A DNA stretch of 40,263 nt, from positions 1 through 40,263 of the forward strand of contig LSSL01000290.1 in NCBI GenBank assembly GCA_001953115.1, read 5' to 3'. The stretch is from Smittium mucronatum (lineage: Eukaryota; Kickxellomycota; Harpellomycetes; Harpellales; Legeriomycetaceae). This document shows positions 1-10,011 of this stretch, in pieces; within the stretch, counting starts at the first letter, position 1; every line of letters begins with the position of its first letter. Both the position numbers and the translations under genes were made by a program. Below the pieces are notes generated by a model. The model made no database searches and was not told where the DNA came from. It worked only from the letters and a program-made list of their open reading frames with translations.

Positions 1-149
1 TATTGATTATTGATTATTGATTATTGATTATTGATTATTGATTATTGATTATTGATTATTGATTATTGATTATTGATTATTGATTATTGATTATTGATTA
101 TTGATTATTGATTATTGATTATTGATTATTGATTATTGATTATTGATTA
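1..149. repeat. Perfect 7-bp tandem repeat, unit TATTGAT, 21 copies
   Basis: The window opens inside the array: 21 uninterrupted copies of TATTGAT (positions 1-147) plus two more bases, ending at TTAC near 150. There is no variation between copies. The left end is cut by the window, so the true length is unknown. The strand that would form a 3' overhang toward the left end reads ATCAATA and has no G, so it does not look like a standard G-rich telomere. Confidence 0.97.
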
Positions 150-3100
150 CTTTCTATATTTCTAGTTTAAAAAAAAGAAAGAAAAACTAGAAGCTTTGTT
201 TTCGAAGCTTTCTTATTTAAATTAATTGCTCTAAAATTAAATAATGGTATATAAACCAATTTATATTGAATGGAAAACAAATGGATGAGCAATTTAATTA
301 AGATTTCAGTAAAAAAAGGAAAAAGGGTGAACTATGTTTTAAGTATAACTTTGGATTATTCACCTCTGTACCTATAATATTTAATAAACATCGATATATT
401 AGCTCAAAAATAAAGTTAAATTTATTATATCGAAAAAACGTAATTTCTTGAGTCAATAATTAGTCAATTTATATTGAAATTACCAATTAAATATTATATC
501 CATATAAAAATATAATATAGTAGTTGATTAGAGGATCTCTACCTCATTTATTCTTCATCTTTTTTATTAAAGTAAAATCAACTTTATTGATAATTAAATC
601 ACTGATTTTTTGAATTTAGCGGTTTAAAATATTTTTTAAAATATCATTTCTTCAATGTTTTTTGAGCTTTAACTAAAATAACCTTTATTAAACTTAGTAT
701 ACGACACATCTGACATCTATTTCAGAATATATTTCAAATTCAAAAACCTAAAAAATATTTTAATGATATTTGAAACCAGTGAAATTATTCTTGAAATATT
801 GAGCTTATTGTTGAGTCAATAAAAAAAATCATTAATTTTCAAAGAAATTAAGTCTAAATATCTGAATTAAAATTTTTGATTAATTAAATGAAAAAAATTG
901 AGAAGTTTTTATTAAGTAAATATATTATCTCAGTTAATTTTACACACTACATATTCTATATATTTAGTCTTATCGATAATAATATTTTTGATTTGTAAAA
1001 AAATATATAGCCATTATAAAAAATAAATTATTAAAATCGCGCAAAATTAATTTAATTTAATCATTTATATAAAGTATCGTTATATATATATATATTTTAA
1101 GAGACTTTAAAATTTTAGCCGTGATTTAAACATCTACTTAAAATGAATATTATTTTAATAAATAAAAAATCTAATGGATAATAGAATTTATTTCAATTGA
1201 ATTTTCTTTATTTTTTAGAATTATTTTATGTCCAATATTATTAAAGTATTAACACTTTCTTCCAATTAGAATAAAAAAAAATTATTTTCAGAAATATGTA
1301 CTAAAGTCTTAAAATTATTGGGGGTAAATACATTTGATTATGGATATGAATGATTTTAAAAATAACTATAATCCTATTTTTTTAATAGCAGGTAATTTTA
1401 TGAATATATTAAATTTATGTTGATTATTTTTTTTATCATATATTTTATTTCTTTCTGAATTGCAGTAGTAACAATTTTAAACATTCGAAGAACAATTTAT
1501 TATTGAAAAATAAAGTAAATAGTTTAGTTTATTTAAATTAAAAACGATTTTTTTCTTATAATTTTTCAAAAGGGGATTTTAAATATTACAGTCTCAACTC
1601 GAAAACTTAATTTACCTTTTTTAATAAATTTAAAATAAAAAACTCGAATTAAGGATATAAGACTTTTTTTTTTATTGATTCTATAAAAAAACAACCTAAT
1701 TTGATTAAATTTGTTCCTTTTTTATAATTTATTTTTTTTTAATTTTAATAAAGCTTTTAGAGTAATATTAAACTAATATGAAATTTCCCGCTTATATAAA
1801 AATGGCCTCATAAGATTTAGAAAATTTTTTTTCAGCTATAAATTTTTTTTAATAGTTATATAAAGCTTGATAAAAAAATTTATAAGCATATTATATATTT
1901 TTTGCAAATTGGTTCGTTAGCTTCGAAAAATTCCAAATCCTGTATAGATAATTTTTTTTTTGCCAATTGCATTTTTTTAATGAATTTAGAAACTAAGAGA
2001 AATAACATGAAGAAAAAAATAATATTATATATCTTTAAAATCCTAGAAAATGGACAGATATAAAAAAATAGTACTAATATTTAAAATAAAAAACATCGTA
2101 ATTTCCTCCACAAAAGATAGAAAACTAATTTTGATGGCATCTTCTTTATTTTTAATGATAAATATCGTTATAGAACAGATATTTTACAATTTAAATTTAT
2201 TCCATCATTCTCCTGTAGCAGAATTTCTGTAGGGGGGGGGGGTGGAATATTTTCCGATAATATATATATGCTATAAAGTCGCTCTTTATTAATAAATTTA
2301 AACAGGGCTTGGCTCCACATTAGAAATTTATTTTAATTAAAATATTTTTTTGAAAATTTAAAACAATGTATGCGATATTTCTCTTTATTTTGAGGTTAAT
2401 TTATCTCAATAATATATTTAATTATAAATAATCCAAATTAGATACCTGTTTATTCAGTGAAAAAAAAAAAAGATAAAAGTGAATAACGTAAAAATCATTT
2501 TTTTGGAAACAGACTTTTCCTCCCAAATTATTTTCATATATTAGTTCGTTTTTAGAACATAAATTATTTTTATTTTAATCGGAAGACGGTGCTAATACTT
2601 TATTAATGTTCCCCATAAAATAATATGAAGAAATATTAAAATCCATTGAAGATAAAATTTATTGTCCAATAAAAATTAAAATTAAACCAGTAGTGATCAT
2701 TCCACGTAGGAGGTTAAATCAAGGCTAAAATGGACAATCAACTACAACATATATATATAAAGATAAATGTTATTCAATTCAAATATTCAGAAAACAATCA
2801 GATAAATCTATATGAATTGTTGCATGGGAAAAAATAGGATATATTCGAATTATATAAACTTAATCAGTGGAAATTATTTTTTTCATTTTCCTTAATAATT
2901 TTTTTTACTTGAAAATTTTTTATTTGTCGGAATATATAAAATTATCTCAGTGGCTTTAAAATGTTTATTTTATGAATAAAATAAAATTGGGATGATTCCT
3001 TAATTGTGATATCTCAAGGATTTTATAATCACAAGAGGTGAGATAAAAGAATTAACAGATGGAGATGTGATTATCCAAAATAAAATATGAATTTTATAAG

Positions 3101-5002
3101 TAATAGTTGATATAAATACATTTATTACAACCAATTTAATATAAAAATAGCATATTTTGATTGTTTTTTTTCATCAGAGGAACTTTTTTTATCAATTTTA
3201 AACATTGGTTTTCTGAGATTTCCAGAAATTTTGTTTCATTAGGATGGTTTATCACAATAAATCTGCAAAAAGAAAAAAAAATTAAGAAAAAACGAAAAAC
3301 GAAATACCTTAACAGCTAAATGTGATGATTTAGTAACTTTACAGCGATTTATTATCTAGAGACTAAAAAGTTTAATTTTTTTTCTAGAAGCAAGAGTGTT
3401 GATATGGATTCATGAATAAATTATTGAAAACCCAAATTTAACAATCTTGGCACTAAGGTTAGTCATTTATTAAAAAAATAATTAGAGGTTTTACTGAAAA
3501 TAATAAACTGTGATTATTACCGAATTCAGTATATAGACCCTAACATTTAAAAAAATCTTAAAACGGAGTATTTTAGTCAGTATTGTTATAATCAGTATTA
3601 ACTAATTTATTATTTGTAAAAGATTTAATAAATTAAAGTTGGAGAAAAATCTTGGAGAGATCCTAGAAACTCCCGCAAACTGAATAAATTTGAATTTTTA
3701 CGTTGAAAAATTTCGCCTCACAATGAGAGAATTAAAATTTGGCACCTCTATACACATAAAATTAATAAAAAAACAAATAGGAAATCTTAAATCGTTGTAA
3801 AAAAAATAAAAAGGAGAAAAAATTTTTAACCATGGAAAAATAATGAGTCCTATTCTGTAAAAAAATAAAATAAAAATTTTAATAGTATATCTAGATTAAT
3901 AGGATTAATATTAATTTGTGATGGTTACTCAATAAAATCAATTTTTTGAAAATAGTTTATCCTTTATAAGCAGAAAAATTAATTATATCCCTATTTTCAG
4001 ACATTAATTGGGAAAAGAAGATCAATATCACTTGAGGGAAGTATCTTCAAAATTGATGATATTTTTTCAAAAATTTTAAATAAATTAAATTTTTTAGTTA
4101 AAAAATGAAATGAGATGTGAGATATAAATATGACCTAAATATTTTATTTATTTGGATTTTAAATCGACGAAATGTAAATAACAGACATAAAAAATAACAA
4201 AATAGATCAGAGTATTGTTTCACTTAGAAAAAGACGAGTATAAATAGTGTTGTGGGTTTTATTTAATAAAAATAAAATTTGTATTCATGGTAAAAAAAAG
4301 AACTAAATCATGTTTTTATCTCCATAAAATAAAATAAATTCGTTTCAAGAAGTGAAAAGATTAATATTCAATGGATTAATAATTTTATTTTTTGAATCAA
4401 AGTGACTTAATTTTATCGAAAATATAAATTTACTATCTAATTTTAAATCTTAAATCAAAACTTGTATCAACTTGGTACAGTAAAACTTAATTTTGCTATA
4501 TATCAATTTTTCCCCCTTATTTTATTAAATGTTCTATTCTTAAAAGTAAAAGTAAAAATCAAAATTTTATTTTAAAAAAAATCAGCGTATAGATAACGAC
4601 GGTAGCATATAAAAATTTGCGCTCTATTATTTGTTTTTCTGATATAAATTTGAGCTCAAAATCATCATATGTTAATATTTAATCTTCGAAATTTTGAATT
4701 TCTAAATTTAAATAATATCTTATTCTTTTTTTTTTCAATGAATTGATATAAAATATTTTAAAAATCAGTAAGAACTCTAGAAAAACGAATTAAAAGAAAA
4801 AAAAGACAAAAAAACTAATTTCATAGCACCCCCCTTTATCGAAATTAATTTTTCACGGAGAAGAATATGCTCATAACCCTTTTTAGGTAATTTATAATAC
4901 TTTCAATTACTTTCCACTAATCGCTTTGGCTTTAGTTAAAATTGAGGTATTTCTAATAGAATCGCTGCATTTCAATTAGATTAGGAATTTTTCTGCCAAG
5001 CA
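150..5002. other. AT-rich region without a convincing gene
   Basis: Long A/T runs and dense stop codons in all frames. A 60-codon ATG-initiated ORF at 2050-2232 is lysine/isoleucine-rich low-complexity sequence with no motif, and I do not accept it as a gene. It is followed directly by a run of 11 G (2232-2242), which is very unusual for this composition. Between about 4850 and 5000 the composition becomes less extreme, leading into the possible gene at 5003. Confidence 0.6.
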
Positions 5003-5484
5003 ATGACAGATATTGTGCTACAATATACACATTCTTTAATTGATTTATTTTTGTAGAAAATGATTGGAAAGGTTCATATTTTAGAATGCACACTTCTTCA
5101 GCGAGATAATTTTTTCTCCAATAAACAGGTGAAAAAAAATATCACTTGCTTCTTATGCTAGATTTCGATAAAAATAAATCTAAAGTGTAAAACGATATTG
5201 GTCAATATTTACTACACCTTACTTTTATATTGGATATTTATACCATTTATTGGCTAATATAAAGAATTTCCATATAAACTTCTCCGAACTTCAACAAATC
5301 GACGTACATAGAACGCTCTGGGCATGTAGAGGAAGGAATATTTCCTGGACATTATCATTTCACATTATTGGGTAAACGACTCGCCTATGAAAAACCAATT
5401 ATATTTTTGGGAGGATATTATTACAAATCAAGAAATTGGTTCCATTGGAATGGGATAGGATTTTTTTTGAGCGCAGAGAAATGA
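5003..5484 (+). CDS. Possible small multi-exon gene, faint Ctf8-like look
   Basis: Three pieces look coding. An ATG at 5003 opens MTDI, after which a GT at 5015 and TTTGTAG at 5050-5056 could bound a 42-nt intron. A 72-nt exon (5057-5128) follows, reading KMIGKVHILECTLLQRDN and more, and ending exactly at CAG|GTGAAA. A 68-codon open stretch (5278-5484, stop TGA) includes HYHFTLLGKRLAYEKPIIFL. A TAG acceptor at 5309-5311 (ACATAG) could start that last exon, but phases do not match directly, so an exon or a frame change is missing between them. The pattern of a short beta strand, then LGKRL and KP, is reminiscent of Ctf8, the small subunit of the Ctf18 clamp-loader complex; this is a weak impression and not a family match. 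No ATG is available for the last block alone. It could equally be a decayed gene. Confidence 0.3.
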
Positions 5485-5725
5485 AATACTAAATTTATAA
5501 TCTTATGACAAAAAGCATAGCAAAGCTACAAACTTTAAGGCGCACAAGATAATTTATTTTATGAAAAATAAAATATTTAAGAAAATAAAATATATAAATC
5601 TTACTATGTTTCGAAAAAGATATTGTAATACATTTTTCTCTTTGATCTATAAAAATTCTATAGTGAAAATCATTTCGCAAATAGGATATACCAACTTATA
5701 ATATTTAGCTAAATCAATACGTAAA

Positions 5726-6881
5726 ATGACTGTTTCCAAGGGGATATGTAAGATCGTACTAAGATTCGAGAATAGTAACGATCAGAAGCTCACCCAACTT
5801 GAGAGCTCAAAGGTGAACAAGAAAGAGGTTGACCCGAAGAGAAAATCTAGGCAAGGATACATTTATAGAATCTCGCCAAACCAAAAATATTCCCTCTATT
5901 TGATATATCTCATTTTTTATATCAAACTTTTTCTTTGTTTAGATTCATTTAATATTAACCTTTATCTTTTGATTAGTGATATTAACTTTGCGGAATCTAG
6001 TAAAAAAAGAAAAGTAGCCAAACACAGAAGAGTTCCACCAAAATCTATCTATTCAAGTGTTACTGGTCTTTATGAATCACCCCTTGAAATAGAAGGAGTT
6101 AGCTCTGAGATAATATTAAAAAATGCTCTAGCTCATTTCTCAAAAAACGACCCAAAGATATTGGACCTGATTAGCAAAAGCCCTAAGCCATCATTCTTGT
6201 TTTATGGAAATAAAGAAAGATCTTCTTTCCAATCACTAACAAGGTCCATAATTTATCAACAAATATCAGCGGATGCTGGCTCCACAATATTTTTAAGATT
6301 TAAAGAGAAATTTGGGATTCCTATGGTTGATAACAAAAAGATAATTGAATTTTCTAAGGATGCAAAAGAATATGAAAATATAATAAGCAAAAATATTACA
6401 GATTTTATCCTTACACCTGAAAGTATATTAAATTATGATGTGGAGGATTTTAGAGCTGCGGGGTTGACTTATAAAAAATCAGAATATATTTTGACTCTGG
6501 CCGAATACTTCAAATCTAATAAAATTCAAGATGAAGATTTCGATTTAATGACAGACTCTGAGATTTCACAAGAGCTAGTTAAAATCAGAGGTATTGGGCA
6601 GGTGTGTTTTTTATATTATTTACTTTAATATTAAGCTGCATCTAACTGAAGAATAATTATAGTGGACCGTAGATATGTTCTTAATGTTCTATCTCAGCAG
6701 ATTAGATGTGATACCCACACTGGATTTAGAGATTAAAAAAGCAATGTGTCGACACTTTGATGTCCATTTTTCCAAAAAATCACCAAATCATAAGGAGCTG
6801 GTTGATCTTTCTAAAAGATGGGCTCCTTATAGAAGTATTGCTTCATGGTATATGTTTTGCATGAACGATTATGGAAACTGA
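5726..6881 (+). CDS. MAG1: DNA-3-methyladenine glycosylase, Mag1/AlkA type (HhH-GPD)
   Basis: Removes alkylated purines from DNA by N-glycosidic cleavage, in nuclear base-excision repair. Two exons are clear: exon 1 to 6601, intron 6602-6662 (61 nt, GTGTGT...TATAG), exon 2 6663-6881. Splicing restores the helix-hairpin-helix signature IRGIGQ|WTVDMF across the junction (residues 287-298). The catalytic aspartate of the family falls at residue 313 in VIPTLDLEI. The N-lobe shows IIYQQIS (175-181), typical of this family. The spliced product is 364 residues if the ATG at 5726 is used. Residues 93-102 (KKRKVAKHRR) resemble a nuclear localisation signal. The stretch before it (about residues 52-90) is hydrophobic, AT-rich and unlike the family; it may be an in-frame intron ending at 5975 (branch-like ATTAACC, then TTTTGATTAG), so the real start is uncertain. 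Family assignment is strong and the N terminus is weak. Confidence 0.88.
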
Positions 6882-6956
6882 ACGATTTTCCTGATATTTT
6901 TTTTTCATTAGAATTTTTGGAGAATTAGTGAAATGATATTCTAGTGGGGATTTGTT

Positions 6957-7372
6957 ATGGATTTAATATCAGACTTTATAAATCCAAGGAATTATAATTC
7001 CTTTGTAATCGTGGTCTTGTTTTTGACTTTATCTATCACCGCCCCTAAGATATATAAAGCTAGCAATATTATAGAAGTGGGTATCTTTTTGTTCGTTCAT
7101 ATATAGTTAAATTAAAATTTCATCTTTAACTTGTTTCCTTATCACCCTTTTAATTAAATGGGGAGCTGATTTAAACTAATATATAAAAATAAGTTTTTAT
7201 CATATTAATATCGACTCCTTATCCATGTTAATTGATAATGTTGATAGATTAGATTATTTATGGTTTATCGAAAGTTTTAATTATAACTGGGAATTTTTTT
7301 TTCAATTTTTCTCCATGGCTATATATAGGAAGCTCACCAGCAGATGCTATAGCTAATTTATGTCAATCTTAG
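6957..7372 (+). CDS. Possible small single-pass membrane protein, spliced
   Basis: An ATG at 6957, only 75 nt after the glycosylase stop, opens 41 codons (MDLISDFINPRNYNSFVIVV...) ending at a good donor, G|GTATCT at 7081. It contains one hydrophobic segment (VIVVLFLTLSI). A final exon from 7329 (after CTATATATAG) reads SSPADAIANLCQS and then TAG at 7370-7372, in phase with the first exon. A short middle exon (DYLWFIE, about 7255-7276) between a GATTAG acceptor and a GTTTTA donor also keeps the frame. The product would be about 55-63 residues. I do not recognise the family. Without splicing the reading stops after 49 residues. Confidence 0.33.
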
Positions 7373-7649
7373 ATCCAATAGTGTTTTTAATTATCAATAT
7401 ACCAAAACAATAATACCTTTAAATGTTTAAATAGCACTAAGAACACTTTATCTAAAAAATAATGTTCTGTTATGATATTTTAAATATTATCAGTCGTTTA
7501 AATACCAAAAATATAAAGGAATTAAAATTTTAGGGTTCTGAGTCTATAAATTTATGTTTTTGGGTTAAGTGATCATCACAAAATGAGAGTTTTGAGATTT
7601 TTAATTTTCATCGAATTAGCTCTATGCCACCAATTCGTTACCATATTGC

Positions 7650-7680
7650 AATATATATTATATATATATATATATATATA
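7650..7680. repeat. AT dinucleotide microsatellite
   Basis: Nearly uninterrupted TA repeat of about 30 bases with one irregular step (ATATTATA). It lies between the small plus-strand gene candidate and the minus-strand gene candidate, within AT-rich DNA that shows no coding potential from 7373 to 7984. Confidence 0.9.
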
Positions 7681-7984
7681 TTAATTAATACGAATAATAT
7701 CATTTCATTCTGCATATTTTCTAATGGAAAGAAAAATATGAATGTTATTGAGAGGGGAGGGGGGTTATTGAAAATAAACTAAAAATATTAATAATATATC
7801 ATTTAGATTACTTTGAAAAATAATAGACTAGATATGAGTGTAAGAGAAATTAAACAAAATTTGCACTATTTAATTTTGATATTTTTTATTTAATCAAAAA
7901 AAGTAAAAGTCCTACTAGATAAATAGATGATGGGGCTCTCTAAATTAATTTCAGTTAAACAACCTACCCATCACCTTAAATACA

Positions 7985-9883
7985 TTAGAAATTAGCAAGG
8001 GATCTTTCCTTGAAATTTACCTGGAAATTTCCGAATTTTTCATTATAGAGATCCGCGATGTTTTTGAATGGGAGTTTTATGATTGAAATTAACAAAAAGA
8101 GATTCAGTTGGGTTAGGAGGAACAAAGATACCTTATAGTTAAATACCGAAACACAAAGTATCAACAAAGAGGTTAGATAGAGAACTGGAATAGGAAAAAG
8201 GACTACAAGTTTATCGAGGTTAAACAAGTTCTAGGTAAAATTAACAAAAACTTAAAGACTTCCGAATTAAAAGAATTTCGTTTATTTTTCCAAAACGTTT
8301 TTAAAAGAAACCATTTGACTAATAGCATTTTATAATGTGATATTTAGTGTTCAGAGATTATCAGTGAATAATCAACGTATATATGTGCAAATATAACTAA
8401 ATTTCCTGTTCCAATTAACCCTTTCCGGACCCAAGTTCTTGTCTTACTCCTATTTGTGTATATTAACTATTACAGTTGTTCCAAAGATTTGATTTATCCA
8501 ATAATATGCAAAATTTATTAATCTCATGATAGCATTGATCGTAAAATGAAAATCAATTTTGCATCATCAGCCCTGAAGGGGTTAATATAGGTGGGGTCGG
8601 ATTAATTTGAAATGATCCAAGAATAAATGCATAACAATGAATTTAAAAACAAATAGAACGTAACTATTCGGTAAGATCCAACGGAGAGATATTTGACATA
8701 AATTTCACGGAAATAGAATAGCATTTATTTTGCGTCTTGAAAAAATTCGGAAACATCCTGTAAAAAAGGAAAAAATTCATTTGTTAAATGGAAATTACCC
8801 AAGCACATTTGGTTTTGAGAATAATGCCCTATTCAGATGAGATAGTGTCACTCATTTCTTGGAGATGAACTCATCCCTGAAAGAACGTACAGCTTTCTAT
8901 GTTCATTAAAAGGAATATGGTATATTTGACATTTTAAATCAACATATTTTCCCAGCAGTCTATTAACACTGTTTCGCTCAAAGTATCTTTAGAGAAAAGT
9001 ATAGAATATAAATTGAATATTGAAAACAGACACGTTATTGTAATCATCTTAATTTAGATTATGATAAATGCTATTTATATGAATAGAAAAATAAAACGGA
9101 ATAAATGCGGATCAATATCAATTGGCATATTTAATCAATAAAATTTAAAGTTAAGCACAGTTCCAGGTGAATCAGCTCTGAGATCGGATAACTAATTCAG
9201 TATAATTATCTGTTAATCCCTATAAGGGGCTATTGGGGTTTTAATTCTAGTTCACAACGAAATATAGCATAGATTGGGAACCAATGTAAACTTCTTTATT
9301 ATATTATTGATTATAAAGAGATGCTTTTTTTTCTAGTGTAATTCCTTTTGAAAGAGATTTACTTTCAATTGGATTTTTACTATTTTGTGCTCTGAACCAT
9401 GACAAAGTATTCAAACTTTTTGTCAATCAACAAATGAAATTCACAATGGGCTGTTATTATTGGTGATCAATGGGGAATTGGCCAATGGTTGATATGTAGC
9501 ACCATTTTTATTGGTAAATTTGATGAACATCATTTCCAAAATAACATACCCTATCAATATATCCAATAATTTAAATAGCAAAAAAAAATAACCCGCTTTC
9601 AAAGGAGCCTTCTATGTGAAATATACCTGACTCATCTAAGCTCCATATTTGGAAGCTGATCTAGCTATCCTTTACATATGCTTCATCATTAAGGCATTGT
9701 TTGCATAGTTTATTGACAATGAGAACGTTTCATTGGAATATCTTTCAAATCTAGCCAACAGTTAACAGTCAAACTCACTATATTTGTAATGAGTCGAGAA
9801 ATGAAGCTATTTATTTTCTATAAATGCATAACAGTGGCTTTTCATTACCCGATTTGATCCAATTTAAATTCTTTTGACACCAT
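7985..9883 (-). CDS. Unrecognised multi-exon membrane-protein gene or recent pseudogene
   Basis: The minus strand carries a chain of protein-like segments joined by plausible introns. Exon 9660-9627 (..IWSLDESG) is followed by an intron of 76 nt (9626-9551), exon 9550-9445 (YVILEMMFIKFTNKNG...), an intron of 65 nt (9444-9380) and an exon from 9379 (KNPIESKSLSKGITLEKK). Later come EVYIGSQSMLYFV, a 64-nt intron (9255-9192), and LSDLRADSPGTVLNFKFY. Acceptors are all TAG and phases match at each of these three junctions. Further coding-like blocks lie at about 8988-8852, 8757-8668 and 8466-8377, and a last exon at 8230-7985 encodes two hydrophobic segments (VVLFPIPVLYLTSLLILCVS; FLLTQLNLFLLISII) before TAA. 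The ATG at 9881-9883 is only a candidate start. In-frame stops at 9306-9304 (TAA) and after LNFKFY (TGA) remain unexplained, so it may be decaying. No family recognised. Confidence 0.4.
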
Positions 9884-10011
9884 CTATACACTGCCATCAA
9901 TTTCTTTAAAGATTTAATTTGTAGCTGTTAATAAACTTTGAAAATTCACTATAAATTTAGAGACTTCATCTTAGATTATTAGCTATCTTTATTTCTTTGT
10001 AATATCTTAAA
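9361..10011 (+). promoter_or_regulatory. Upstream region of the M16 peptidase gene
   Basis: The plus strand has no open reading frame here; the region is shared with the 5' part of the minus-strand gene candidate (start candidate at 9883), so the two would be divergently transcribed from an interval of about 130 nt (9884-10011). The sequence just before the ATG at 10012 is TATCTTAAAATG, with A at -3. I see no clear TATA element that I would defend. Confidence 0.3.

Noticed and set aside
1..149. Telomere repeat
   Set aside because: The unit TATTGAT has no G on the strand that would end in the 3' overhang and matches no common telomere type; kept as a tandem repeat.
2050..2232. 60-codon ORF as a gene
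   Set aside because: Low-complexity Ile/Lys/Phe sequence without motif, neighbours or splice support in A/T-rich DNA.
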